Of a DNA stretch of 64,000 nt, positions 1-7,965 are shown piece by piece. Within the stretch, counting starts at the first letter, position 1, and the number at the start of each line of letters is the position of its first letter. The notes beneath the pieces are model-generated. The model did not search any database. It was not told the origin of the DNA and saw only the letters and a list, made by a program, of their open reading frames with translations. The stretch comes from Pseudomonas duriflava (GTDB lineage Bacteria > Pseudomonadota > Gammaproteobacteria > Pseudomonadales > Pseudomonadaceae): assembly GCF_007830155.1 (NCBI RefSeq), contig NZ_VLKY01000012.1, positions 62,001 to 126,000 on the forward strand. Reading direction: 5' to 3'. A program made the position numbers and the translations under genes.

Positions 1-1
1 G

Positions 2-439
2 AACGTTAACTCCTACCGCCGCTTTGGCTCGCAGTTCTATGTACCCAACGCACCTAGCTGGGGGCTGGACAACCGGACAACGGCACTACGCATCCCGACA
101 GGCAATCCCGAGGCGTTGCGTATCGAACACCGGGTAGCGGGCGCTGATGCGAACCCTTACCTCCTGCTGGCAGGCCTACTGGCTGGGGTTCATCACGGAT
201 TGACCAACCAGGTTGAACCGCCTCCCGTAACAGAAGGCAACTCTTACGAGCAGCACGAGCAGAGCCTGCCGAACAACCTGCGTGATGCCTTGCGCGAGCT
301 GGATGACAGTAAAGTCATGGCGCGTTATATCGACCCGAAATACATCGATATCTTTGTAGCCTGCAAGGAGCATGAGCTGGAGGAATTCGAGCACTCCATT
401 TCGGACCTCGAATACAACTGGTACCTGCACACCGTCTAA
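2..439 (+). CDS. gamma-glutamylpolyamine synthetase (glutamine synthetase family), 3' part only
   Basis: The window opens inside this gene; 145 codons to the TAA at 437-439 are present. The fragment is the C-terminal part of a type I glutamine synthetase fold: it begins NVNSYRRFGS, followed by ALRIP and RIEHRVAGADANPYL, which belong to the glutamate/nucleotide site of the family. Homologues beside agmatine and spermidine genes in Pseudomonas (SpuI/SpuB/PauA) ligate glutamate to putrescine or other polyamines rather than to ammonia. That assignment here is inferred from the next genes, which are polyamine-related. The upstream two thirds lie outside the window, so intactness of the N-terminus cannot be judged. 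A perfect hairpin follows the stop codon. Confidence 0.85.
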   Translation, partial: NVNSYRRFGSQFYVPNAPSWGLDNRTTALRIPTGNPEALRIEHRVAGADANPYLLLAGLLAGVHHGLTNQVEPPPVTEGNSYEQHEQSLPNNLRDALRELDDSKVMARYIDPKYIDIFVACKEHELEEFEHSISDLEYNWYLHTV

Positions 440-447
440 CTGTAATA

Positions 448-488
448 CCAAGCCATATTCCGCTTCTGCGAGACGGAATATGGCTTGG
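448..488 (+). terminator. hairpin after the polyamine synthetase gene
   Basis: A perfect 15-bp inverted repeat (448-462 with 474-488) encloses an 11-nt loop, starting 8 nt after the stop codon. There is no T tract after it, so it may act as an mRNA 3' stabiliser or weak terminator rather than a textbook intrinsic terminator. Confidence 0.6.
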
Positions 489-639
489 AAAAGCGAATGC
501 TGTCGAACGGCTTGGGCGGGCTCCATTTACGTTCTTCCCGCTTTATTGAACCGCCAAGGTAGCCTTTCCCAGGCGCAGCTCATCGAGCAACCCGGAAAAC
601 GCTATTAGGGTGTTGATAAATATCTGCCTTTCATATGCC

Positions 640-876
640 TCGTCAGCCGAGCATTGGCGAAGCCATCAGTGCACAAAAGGCAGATCGGCCGGTTTCCTGT
701 ATGGTTCCCAGGAAGGCTCCTATATATTCGTTGACAACCTAGCGATTCCAAGCAAATCTCGTAATCCTGTCCTGGCTTACACGTTCATCAACTACCTGAT
801 GCAGACAGACACTATGACCCGCATTGGCACGAGCATTTCCTGGAATCACTGTTTCCGGAAAGCGCACGTTGCATAA
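640..876 (+). pseudogene. remnant of a periplasmic polyamine-binding protein (PotD/SpuD type), C-terminal part
   Basis: The reading frame of 610-876 contains EGSYIFVDNLAIPSKSRNP followed by AYTFINYLM and GTSISW. This is the usual C-terminal segment of spermidine/putrescine substrate-binding proteins, where the binding pocket is followed by the closing helices. The roughly 300 residues that should precede it are missing, no signal peptide is present, and the last residues run into a stop at 874-876 beside the aguB remnant. Upstream sequence (489-640) shows no convincing coding. A polyamine-binding protein gene between the agu genes and a glutamylpolyamine synthetase matches the order I recall in P. 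aeruginosa (PA0295), so this is probably the relic of that gene. Confidence 0.7.
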
Positions 877-881
877 CCGTC

Positions 882-1249
882 ATGGATGCCAAGCTGCTGT
901 TCTACCCAACCGAGCCCCATGGTGAGCCGCACGATAAGACCATTCAGTCACGCGCTCACTGGCAGCGCCAAGGCCAAGCCGGTGCCAATCTGATGCCGTT
1001 GATCGCATCCAACCGCATCGGCACAAAAGCACAGGATGATTACAACATTACCTTTTACGGCTCCTCCTTTATCACCGACCCGTTCGGTACAAGGTCGAGG
1101 AAGCCGGTGAAACCAAAGAAACAGTAGTGGTCCACACGTTCGACCTGAATCAACTTGAACATATCCGCAGTGCCTGGGGTGTGTTCCGTGACCGTCGCCT
1201 GAACCTGTACGGCCCGATCAAAACCCTTGATGGAGAATTGCAATCATGA
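882..1249 (+). pseudogene. aguB: N-carbamoylputrescine amidase remnant, 5' deleted and frameshifted
   Basis: AguB hydrolyses N-carbamoylputrescine to putrescine. Only the last third is left. The first frame reads LLFYPTEPHGEPHD, HWQRQGQAGANL and DYNITFYGSSF, all typical of the nitrilase-fold AguB C-terminal half. At about 1085-1095 the homology jumps to another frame, which continues as KVEEAGETKETVVV, then IRSAWGVFRDRR and [13 protein letters not shown], and stops at 1247-1249. Both the nitrilase catalytic Cys and Glu regions are gone, so the product would be inactive. The stop codon still overlaps the aguA start (ATGA), preserving the original aguBA junction. The deletion point abuts the polyamine-binding-protein relic, suggesting one deletion removed the middle of the locus. 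Confidence 0.8.
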
Positions 1250-2352
1250 GTCTGCTCGCCTCGACCCCTCGCGCCGAAGGCTTTCGCATGCCGGCAGAAT
1301 GGGAGCCGCAAAAGCAGGTCTGGATGATCTGGCCTGAGCGCACCGATAACTGGCGCCTGGGCGCCAAGCCGGCCCAACTGGCCTTTGCCGAAGTTGCGCG
1401 GGCTATTGCGCGCTTCGAGCCAGTAACGGTAGGCGTTTCGGCCGCACAATACGACAACGCCTGCGCACGTCTGAATCACCCGGCAATCCGTGTCGTCGAG
1501 ATCAGCAATGACGACGCCTGGGCCCGTGATACTGGACCGACCTTTGTTATCAACGACCAAGGCGAAGTGCGTGGCGTGGACTGGGCATTTAACGCCTGGG
1601 GTGGTCTTGTAGGTGGTCTGTATTTTCCCTGGAAACGAGACGATCAGGTTGCCAGCAAGATCCTGATGATGGAAAGCTGCCCGCGTTACCGGACCGAAGA
1701 GTTTGTTCTGGAAGGCGGCTCCATCCACGTGGACGGTGAAGGCACGCTGATCACCACGGCAGAATGCCTGCTCAACCGCAACCGCAATCCGCATCTGTCC
1801 CAGCGCGAGATCGAGGCGATACTCAGCGATTATCTGGCCGTAGACAAAGTGGTCTGGCTGCCGGATGGCCTCTATAACGATGAAACCGATGGCCATGTGG
1901 ATAACTTCTGCTGCTACGTGCGGCCAGCCGAGGTGCTGCTGACGTGGTGCGACGATCCACAGGACCCAAACTACGCCCGCTGCCGCGCAGCACTCGAAGT
2001 ACTAGAAAACACCAAAGATGCCAAGGGCCGTTCGTTCACGGTACACAAGATTCCGACCCCAGGGCCGCTGTATGCCACGGACGAAGAATACGAAACGGTC
2101 GATGCCTCGGTGGGCAGCCAGCCTCGTAAATCGGGCGAGCGCCTTGCGGCATCGTATGTGAACTTCCTGATCGTTAACGGCGCCATCATTGCACCCTCCT
2201 TTGACGTACCGGAAGACGCCGAAGCTCTGGCCGTTCTGCAACGCTGCTTCCCTGAGCGTGAAATCGTTCAGGTGCCAGGTCGGGAAATCCTGTTAGGCGG
2301 TGGCAATATTCATTGCATTACCCAACAGCAGCCCGTGCCGAGAAAGCGCTGA
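1246..2352 (+). CDS. aguA: agmatine deiminase
   Basis: Converts agmatine to N-carbamoylputrescine and ammonia, the first step of the arginine decarboxylase route to putrescine; cytoplasmic. At 368 aa it has the full family length. The nucleophilic Cys lies in [10 protein letters not shown] near residue 357, and the guanidine-binding [10 protein letters not shown] and [11 protein letters not shown] segments are intact. The start overlaps the relic aguB stop (ATGA), with a GGAG ten bases upstream inside the relic. Translation was probably once coupled to aguB. Since aguB is broken here, the product would accumulate or be handled by another amidase unless a second aguB exists elsewhere. The ORF is undamaged, so it is likely still under selection. 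Confidence 0.95.
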   Translation: MSLLASTPRAEGFRMPAEWEPQKQVWMIWPERTDNWRLGAKPAQLAFAEVARAIARFEPVTVGVSAAQYDNACARLNHPAIRVVEISNDDAWARDTGPTFVINDQGEVRGVDWAFNAWGGLVGGLYFPWKRDDQVASKILMMESCPRYRTEEFVLEGGSIHVDGEGTLITTAECLLNRNRNPHLSQREIEAILSDYLAVDKVVWLPDGLYNDETDGHVDNFCCYVRPAEVLLTWCDDPQDPNYARCRAALEVLENTKDAKGRSFTVHKIPTPGPLYATDEEYETVDASVGSQPRKSGERLAASYVNFLIVNGAIIAPSFDVPEDAEALAVLQRCFPEREIVQVPGREILLGGGNIHCITQQQPVPRKR

Positions 2353-2363
2353 GGCTAACTCAC

Positions 2364-2387
2364 CCGGAGCCTTGCCCAAGGCTCCGG
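2364..2387 (+). terminator. hairpin downstream of aguA
   Basis: A perfect 10-bp stem (2364-2373 with 2378-2387) with a GCCC loop begins 12 bases after the aguA stop. No clear T run follows, so termination strength is uncertain. Confidence 0.65.
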
Positions 2388-2569
2388 ATGTTCAACATGA
2401 GAAGCTTATGTCGGGTCGCTTGCCTATTGCCGCGTTATAGGCCGCACAATGCCGCCAGTTCTGAACAGTACAAAAGCAAACGTCCCGTAGTAATCTGAAT
2501 TGTCTTTACCGGCAAGGTGTCCATAAACCTGAGTGCTCATCCCTAAACGAGCCAAAACAGGTATTTAAC

Positions 2570-3262
2570 GTGGACAAGACTATGAAGATTCTCATCGTAT
2601 TGACCTCCCATGACCAATTAGGCGATACCGGCAAGAAAACCGGTTTTTGGCTGGAGGAATTGGCTGCGCCGTATTACGTATTCAAAGAAGCCGGCGCTAC
2701 ACTGACCCTGGCGTCCCCAAAAGGTGGCCAGCCTCCGCTGGACCCCAAAAGTGACGAGCCTGATGCGCAGACAGAGGCCACACAGCGCTTCCGTAAAGAC
2801 CCAGAGGCACAAAAAGCCCTTGCCCATACCGTGGCACTATCCACTGTAAAAGCCGGCGATTATGACGCTGTGTTTTACCCAGGTGGTCATGGCCCCTTAT
2901 GGGATCTGGCGCAAGACGCTCATTCCATTGCTCTGCTTGAGTCTTTTTATGCAGCAGGTAAACCTACCACGCTGGTCTGCCATGCGCCCGGCGTGCTACG
3001 TCAGGTCAAGGGAGCCGATGGCGAGCCGCTGGTCAAAGGCAAGCGTGTAACAGGTTTTGCCAACTCCGAGGAAGAAGCGGTGCAATTAACAAACGTTGTG
3101 CCCTTTTTAGTAGAGGACATGCTTCAGGAAAAAGGCGGCCTGTACAGCAAGGGCACTGATTGGGCACCTTACGTTGTGACTGAAGGTCATTTGATTACCG
3201 GCCAAAACCCGGCCTCTTCCGAGTCGGCAGCGCATGCCCTGCTAACGCAGCTGGGCCGTTGA
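2570..3262 (+). CDS. DJ-1/PfpI family protein (Hsp31/HchA-like, putative glyoxalase III or deglycase)
   Basis: Class I glutamine amidotransferase-like protein of 230 aa. The nucleophile elbow LVCHAPGVL carries the conserved Cys, preceded by YPGGHGPLWDL; a Glu/His partner may come from the early SPKGG and FWLEE regions. Family members degrade methylglyoxal without cofactor or act as stress chaperones, and are cytoplasmic. I chose the GTG at 2570, which has an AGG-type site eight bases upstream. An ATG four codons later (2582) has a poorer ribosome site and would remove only MDKT. The gene stands alone between hairpins. The family is clear; the exact activity is not. Confidence 0.85.
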   Translation: MDKTMKILIVLTSHDQLGDTGKKTGFWLEELAAPYYVFKEAGATLTLASPKGGQPPLDPKSDEPDAQTEATQRFRKDPEAQKALAHTVALSTVKAGDYDAVFYPGGHGPLWDLAQDAHSIALLESFYAAGKPTTLVCHAPGVLRQVKGADGEPLVKGKRVTGFANSEEEAVQLTNVVPFLVEDMLQEKGGLYSKGTDWAPYVVTEGHLITGQNPASSESAAHALLTQLGR

Positions 3263-3286
3263 GCGAACCAGTACCCTGCTTAAGTA

Positions 3287-3305
3287 GCCAGCACCCAGTG
3301 CTGGC
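3287..3305 (+). terminator. hairpin downstream of the DJ-1/PfpI gene
   Basis: An 8-bp perfect stem GCCAGCAC/GTGCTGGC with a 3-nt loop sits 25 bases after the stop codon, with partial pairing beyond it. There is no strong T tract. Confidence 0.5.
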
Positions 3306-3358
3306 CTACAGGGGCGCATTATTGATAACAGCGCAGTAGCGTATTGTGCGGCTAAATG

Positions 3359-3379
3359 AGGCGCTTTAACTCAGCGCCT
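3359..3379 (-). terminator. terminator overlapping the end of the Rho-N-like small protein gene
   Basis: A stem AGGCGCT/AGCGCCT (3359-3365 with 3373-3379) has its upstream arm inside the last codons of the minus-strand gene and is followed on that strand by CATTT. Confidence 0.6.
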
Positions 3380-3767
3380 TTATCAAGTCATCTTTTCTCA
3401 TGCGGGAGCGTCCATGAACATCTTGCTCGGCCGCCTTCTTCATAAGTTCATCGCGGGTCATGTCGCTCAGTGAAGTACTGCCGCGGCGCCCACGGCTAGA
3501 CGATGCCCGGCCGGCATTAGGTGAATGCCCATGTTTGGTAGCCGAGGCCCGGCGGGCAGAATCCTTACGGTCGGCGCGCTTGGCGGTCTCGCTTTTTTGA
3601 GTGCCGGAACCGCTTTTGTTGCCGCCACCGGACTGCTTGTTAACCGTCGCCCAGGCACGTGCTTCAGCTTCGTCTTTTGACACGCCCTTGGCTTCGTAGC
3701 TCTCTTCGATGTGTTCGGCTTTACGCTTTTGCTTATCGCTGTAAGCTGACTTGTCACCACGGGACAT
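3366..3767 (-). CDS. small basic protein with a C-terminal Rho-N/SAP-like motif ('plasmid stabilization' family)
   Basis: 133 aa, rich in Lys, Arg, Ser and Gly. The N-terminal part (to about residue 45) has YSDKQKRKAEHIEESYEAKG followed by AEARAWATVNKQSGGG, a block found in many Pseudomonas proteins labelled 'plasmid stabilization protein' although they are chromosomal. The centre (46-95) is a low-complexity basic linker. The end (about 100-133) reads MTRDELMKKAAEQ and RKDDLIKAL, resembling the Rho N-terminal or SAP helix-extended-helix motif, which binds nucleic acid. An ideal AGGAGG site lies just before the ATG. A nucleic-acid-binding role under stress is inference only. Confidence 0.8.
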   Translation of the reverse strand: MSRGDKSAYSDKQKRKAEHIEESYEAKGVSKDEAEARAWATVNKQSGGGNKSGSGTQKSETAKRADRKDSARRASATKHGHSPNAGRASSSRGRRGSTSLSDMTRDELMKKAAEQDVHGRSRMRKDDLIKALS

Positions 3768-3789
3768 GAGACCTCCTGTTCAGACGTTT

Positions 3790-4011
3790 TCAGTCTTCGG
3801 CTTTAATAGTGGCTACATCGTCAGCGCGAACACGGATGTGTCGGCCGCCAATGTCTTTGAACTCATAAAAGCCATCGGCCGTCTGGGTCGTCGGCTTGTC
3901 TTGCGTAACGTATTGTGTCCCGTCCTGCAACGTCACAACGGTTGATGTGGAACAGCCGCTTAGCAACAAGACACCAAGCAGCACGGACACGCTGGCCCAT
4001 AGCCTGATCAT
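3790..4011 (-). CDS. YgdI/YgdR family (DUF903) lipoprotein
   Basis: 73-aa small lipoprotein. The signal peptide ends in a lipobox, LLLSGCS, with the Cys near residue 20 as the lipidation site. The rest, including TVVTLQDGTQYVTQDKP and DGFYEFKDIGG, is the single SH3-like DUF903 domain of YgdI and YgdR. It would sit in the outer or inner membrane facing the periplasm. Its start overlaps the stop of the preceding minus-strand gene (ATGA), so the two are probably translated from one mRNA. Cellular role of the family is unknown. Confidence 0.85.
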   Translation of the reverse strand: MIRLWASVSVLLGVLLLSGCSTSTVVTLQDGTQYVTQDKPTTQTADGFYEFKDIGGRHIRVRADDVATIKAED

Positions 4012-4244
4012 TGCATGACCTCGTCCTCGAGCTTATGGATCGAGACATCGCTGATGCCCACGATAGGTAAGCCTGGCTCGAAATCGAACAGCCGGTACTG
4101 GGCGTCATTGACGGCGATTAGGTGCTTGGTAGCCAGTTCACGAATAACATCGGTAACCGGTACATCCAGGTCGGTAATACGATCGGTGTGCGGTTCACCC
4201 AGTAGTTTGTAGTGAATTTCATACTCTCTATTCGTACCGCTCAT
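4008..4244 (-). CDS. small hypothetical protein upstream of the YgdI-type lipoprotein
   Basis: 78 aa, acidic, with no signal peptide or membrane segment; not recognised. It begins MSGTNREYEIHYKL and contains PVTDVIRELATKHL and RLFDFEPGLP. I chose the ATG at 4244 over one eight codons earlier because AGGGAG lies eight bases before it. The 3' end overlaps the lipoprotein start by four bases, implying coupled translation. The pattern of conserved hydrophobics suggests a compact alpha/beta domain, but no function can be assigned. Confidence 0.7.
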   Translation of the reverse strand: MSGTNREYEIHYKLLGEPHTDRITDLDVPVTDVIRELATKHLIAVNDAQYRLFDFEPGLPIVGISDVSIHKLEDEVMQ

Positions 4245-4363
4245 GGCTAGTATCTCCCTGAGTGACATACACCTTTTTTGAGGGTAGTTGGCGCCAGGTT
4301 GTTCTGCCAGAACCGCTGAGCGGTCGTCTCGCTAAGGGGGAAAAGATGAACGGCTGACGGCGA

Positions 4364-6421
4364 TTAGTTCCCCCCTTTCATCTGCTCAAGAAGCCCTACG
4401 CACTGGTTATCCTGACGGTTACTGGGCGCAACCAGAGCAAGCAATCCGGCAGCAGGCGCGACAACCGTGGCCAATAGCGCAGCGGCGGCGCCCCGGGCGG
4501 CGAGAGGAGCAACCTTCACGCCCGGATCAGGGTCGTCGAACGTTCCGCGAACATATAAAGGAGAGCGTAGCGAGAAGATCCGGATACCCTTGCTGTGCGG
4601 ATTGATGGATAGATCGATCCGTTCGGTAGCCAGGTTCACAGTGCCGCTGACCTCAATCAAGGCATTTTCGGTATCGAAGACAAAAGCGCGTGTACGGGCC
4701 AGTCCGTCTTTTATACCCAGGTCGACTACCGCGCAATTGATGTCTACCTCTTCATCGCCAAACAACCGCGTCACCAGGTAATTGCCGAGATTGAGGCCGG
4801 CGATCTCCATCAGGCTCCGACTGATCGCGCCGTCGTTCATTAACAGCTTGAGCTCTCCATCACTGCTCCCCAGCAAGGCAGCTACGGAATTGCCCGTTCC
4901 GGACAAGGTAGCGTCGCCATTGAGCTCGCCCAGGCTGTCACGCATCGCCTCAACGGTAGGAAACAACTGTTTGAGTTTGATCCGGCGGGCGTGCACATCC
5001 AGCCGCGCCGGCATAGGCGACTTATTGCCTTCCAGCCGAACCGTACCGTTGAGCGCACCGCCGGCGGCACCAAAGCGCAGAGGATCAATCAGCATCACCC
5101 CATCGTTCAGTTTCACATGCACATAGAGATCGCTCAGAGGTAGCGCTTCGTCTTGCACGATGCGCTGGCCTGTAAACTTCACATCAGCATCCATCGCTTG
5201 CCAGCGCTCGGTTTGGAACTCGGATACCGGCAGTACCTTGCCAGGCGGTTGCTTGCTCTCCTCTCCCCGCGCCTGTTTCTGCTCATCCGAATCGGCACCA
5301 ATCAGAGGTGCCAGATCAGCAAATCGAAGCTGATTGGATGTGAGTTCGCCAATAAGTTTCGCTCGCGGTTTTCTGCCCGTGTATTCCAGAGTACCGTGCA
5401 GGTCGCTCTGTCCGACCTGCCCGGAAAACTCTTCATAGCGAAACAGTGCACCGGCCGGGTCATTGAGCACGACGGTAAGATGGCCATCCGTGGAATAAGG
5501 ACCGGTTTCCGGCAACGTCACCCCTGTGAGTTGATAGAGCTGCGCCAGGCTCTGCCCGGACAGCTTTAGCCGCAAATCCAACGACCCGAGCTTGAGCGGT
5601 TCGGTCAGGGTTCCGAATGCATTCAGGTGAGTGGCACCAGCGCGAACATCGGCCTGAATAGGAAACGGCTCCTCGGCATCATGCAAAGCCAGCAAGCCGC
5701 CGATTTTACCGTTGCCCTGGACCGGCTGTTGTTTGTAGGTGCCGTCGACAGTCCAGCCGAACTGAAGCGCCTGCGTCTGTTTGACACTCGCCCGCTGCCG
5801 CTGCGTACCCGCTTGTCCGACGATATCGGCATAAGCGATCGGCGCATCAAGCGAGGTCACGGTGGTTTTGACGTTGGCCTGCACGATCGCATCGTCATAA
5901 CTAACGCGCCCGGCATCGAAGCCGATCATGCCGATATCCACCGTCCAAGGGGAAGGCTCGGTGGTATCGGCATCAGCCTCCTTTTTATCCTGGTCGAACG
6001 TCCAAGTGCTGCGGCCATCAGCCAGCCGCTGCAGATTGGCAACTGGCCCTGTGAGATCGATACGGGGGATGTAGACCTGCTTGTGCAACAGGGCGAGCGG
6101 CGAAATACGCAGCTGGACCCGATCCAGGTGAACGAACAGCGGATCGCGAGCCCACTCGGGATTACCGAGGTTCACGTTTTCCGCCGAGATATGCGGCCAC
6201 GGCACCCAGGCACGCCAGCCGCCCTGATCGGTTTCACGCGCCCAGTTCACGTCCAGATTGCCTTCGATGGCAAACGACCGGTTCAGGGCCGCAGAGGCTT
6301 TTTCATTGATCGTCGGCTTGAGCCGGTTCCAGTCGAACGTTGAAATCACGATTAACAGAACAGCCAGCACTCCCACCAGGCTGCCCAGTGTCCAGGCAAT
6401 GAGCTTTGGTCCTCGTGTCAC
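4364..6421 (-). CDS. AsmA family inner-membrane-anchored protein
   Basis: AsmA-like proteins are anchored by one N-terminal helix and extend a long beta-groove through the periplasm; members are implicated in phospholipid transport and outer-membrane assembly. Residues 8-30 (KLIAWTLGSLVGVLAVLL) form the membrane anchor. The N-terminal AsmA domain follows (FDWNRLKPTINEKASAALNR), and the C-terminal domain (about 480-640) contains LNGDATLSGTGNS and YVRGTFDDPDPGVKV. I use the GTG at 6421 (685 aa) because GGGAG lies seven bases upstream and the protein then starts MTRGPKL, as relatives do. An ATG 29 codons further upstream (6508) is open but adds a non-hydrophobic stretch without homology. Confidence 0.88.
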   Translation of the reverse strand: MTRGPKLIAWTLGSLVGVLAVLLIVISTFDWNRLKPTINEKASAALNRSFAIEGNLDVNWARETDQGGWRAWVPWPHISAENVNLGNPEWARDPLFVHLDRVQLRISPLALLHKQVYIPRIDLTGPVANLQRLADGRSTWTFDQDKKEADADTTEPSPWTVDIGMIGFDAGRVSYDDAIVQANVKTTVTSLDAPIAYADIVGQAGTQRQRASVKQTQALQFGWTVDGTYKQQPVQGNGKIGGLLALHDAEEPFPIQADVRAGATHLNAFGTLTEPLKLGSLDLRLKLSGQSLAQLYQLTGVTLPETGPYSTDGHLTVVLNDPAGALFRYEEFSGQVGQSDLHGTLEYTGRKPRAKLIGELTSNQLRFADLAPLIGADSDEQKQARGEESKQPPGKVLPVSEFQTERWQAMDADVKFTGQRIVQDEALPLSDLYVHVKLNDGVMLIDPLRFGAAGGALNGTVRLEGNKSPMPARLDVHARRIKLKQLFPTVEAMRDSLGELNGDATLSGTGNSVAALLGSSDGELKLLMNDGAISRSLMEIAGLNLGNYLVTRLFGDEEVDINCAVVDLGIKDGLARTRAFVFDTENALIEVSGTVNLATERIDLSINPHSKGIRIFSLRSPLYVRGTFDDPDPGVKVAPLAARGAAAALLATVVAPAAGLLALVAPSNRQDNQCVGLLEQMKGGN

Positions 6422-6524
6422 GCCGCTCTCCCGTCCGCCGTTCGCAAAGTGCAGCGATGGCACTGCACCGTCTCTTCTATACGTCAACGACGAACGGAAG
6501 GGGTTCAATTACACGCGAGGGTGA

Positions 6525-7271
6525 TCAGCGTGCTCCGGAAATATCCAGGATAGCGCCGCTGGCATAGGATGCCTCGTCCGATAGTAGCCAGATGATACCT
6601 GCCGCAATTTCTGCAGGCTCGCCTGCACGCCCCATTGGGGTGGTAACACCCAAACGGTTAGCGCGGTCGGGATCGCCGCCGCTGGCATGGATATCGGTCA
6701 ATGTCAGCCCTGGCCGCACAACATTGACCCGCACGCCCTGCGGCCCCAGCTCCTTGGCCAGACCAATCGTCATCGTATCGATCGCGCCTTTGGAAGCGGC
6801 ATAGTCGATGTATTCATTTGGCGACCCCAACCGGGCGGCAATGGACGATACATTAACAATAACGCCGCCTCGCCCGCCGCGCGTGGTGGACATCCGTCGC
6901 GCCGCTTCGCGAGCACACAGGAAAGCCCCGAAGACATTCACATCGAACATGCGCTTCATGCGGTCGGCCGGCATATCGGCCAGTTGCAGCGACGCACCGG
7001 TAATCCCGGCGTTATTGACGAGGCCGTCCAGGCCGCCAAAGCGTTCCTGTATCACGTCGAACATGGCTAGCACATCCATTTCGGACGACACATCGCTCCG
7101 AACGGCAATAGCCTCTCCGCCGGCCTGTTTAACCAGTTCAACACAGGACCGCGCCGCCGCCTCGTCCGCCGTATAGTTCACGCCGACTCGCCAGCCACGT
7201 TGCCCGGCGAGTCGAGCGGTTTCACGGCCAATGCCTCGGCTTGCGCCGGTAATCAGAATGATCTTGCTCAT
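6525..7271 (-). CDS. SDR family NAD(P)-dependent oxidoreductase
   Basis: Classical short-chain dehydrogenase of 248 aa. The Rossmann motif TGASRGIG is at residues 7-14, NNAG near 87-90, the catalytic Ser in NVSS near 142, and YAASK near 157-161. The C-terminus ends SGAILDISGAR, where FabG-like members have a glycine-rich end. Substrate cannot be read from sequence; it resembles the YgfF/glucose-1-dehydrogenase group. It lies directly upstream, on the same strand, of the AsmA gene with about a 100-bp gap, so co-transcription is possible but functional linkage is not evident. Confidence 0.88.
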   Translation of the reverse strand: MSKIILITGASRGIGRETARLAGQRGWRVGVNYTADEAAARSCVELVKQAGGEAIAVRSDVSSEMDVLAMFDVIQERFGGLDGLVNNAGITGASLQLADMPADRMKRMFDVNVFGAFLCAREAARRMSTTRGGRGGVIVNVSSIAARLGSPNEYIDYAASKGAIDTMTIGLAKELGPQGVRVNVVRPGLTLTDIHASGGDPDRANRLGVTTPMGRAGEPAEIAAGIIWLLSDEASYASGAILDISGAR

Positions 7272-7338
7272 CGTCAGCCTCTCGTGGGTACGTGCGATCA
7301 GCTTAGAAGCTATTGCGGCAAGAGGCGAACAGCTCGAA

Positions 7339-7767
7339 TCAATAGTTAGCCCACAGGCCGGGCGTAGCCAATTCCACTAGATGGCCGTCCGGATCGCGAA
7401 AGTACAGGCTGACCCCGCCTTTGGGCCATTTCACTTCGCCTTCTATGGTGATGTCATGGGCGGCCAAGTGGTTGCGCCAAAGCTCCAAATGCTCTGGTGC
7501 GATGGAAAAGGCATAGTGCAACCGCCCGGTACCGTCGTGCGGGGGAATGGTCCCACCAGGTAATTGCGCGGGTGTATCGGTCGTGCCCCGCTGAAAGAGC
7601 AGCAAAACATTAGCGGCCGCGACGTCATACGCGGCCACCCGGTCATCGTGAAACATTACCCGCAAGCCCAGCAAAGACTCATAAAAGTGGCGGGCCTGAT
7701 TAAGGTCCGCCACGTAGAGCCCAGTTTCCAGGACCGGGCCGAGCGGTGGTGCAGCATTGGTCATCAT
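7339..7767 (-). CDS. VOC (glyoxalase/bleomycin-resistance fold) family protein
   Basis: 142-aa vicinal-oxygen-chelate protein with two beta-alpha-beta-beta-beta units. It begins with TGLYVADLNQARHFYE, has HYAFSI in the middle, and ends YFRDPDGHLVELATPGLW, where the Glu is a usual metal ligand. Members include glyoxalase I, ring-cleaving dioxygenases and fosfomycin/bleomycin-resistance proteins; the specific activity is not evident. I start at the ATG at 7767, which has GAGAG about eight bases upstream. A longer open frame to 7899 adds 44 unrelated residues overlapping the divergent promoter region. The gene is divergent from the GNAT gene. Confidence 0.82.
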   Translation of the reverse strand: MMTNAAPPLGPVLETGLYVADLNQARHFYESLLGLRVMFHDDRVAAYDVAAANVLLLFQRGTTDTPAQLPGGTIPPHDGTGRLHYAFSIAPEHLELWRNHLAAHDITIEGEVKWPKGGVSLYFRDPDGHLVELATPGLWANY

Positions 7768-7965
7768 GGCAGGTCTCTCAGTAGCCTTACCATTCAGAGC
7801 CCTAGCATCGCTTACGGTTCGCATGCCCCTTACAGCATCACCCTCGCCGCTGAGAGTAGTGAAGGCTTGCTGATCTAACCCTATCGGCTCACCACCCAAA
7901 CCAGCTTGCTTATGCCTTACATCAGGTGTATCACTGCCGAATCACCCCGTGCATGGACCCTGACG

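Noticed and set aside
1150-1896. 248-codon minus-strand open frame antisense to aguA
   Set aside because: It mirrors the strongly conserved aguA frame, has no family likeness and no ribosome site.
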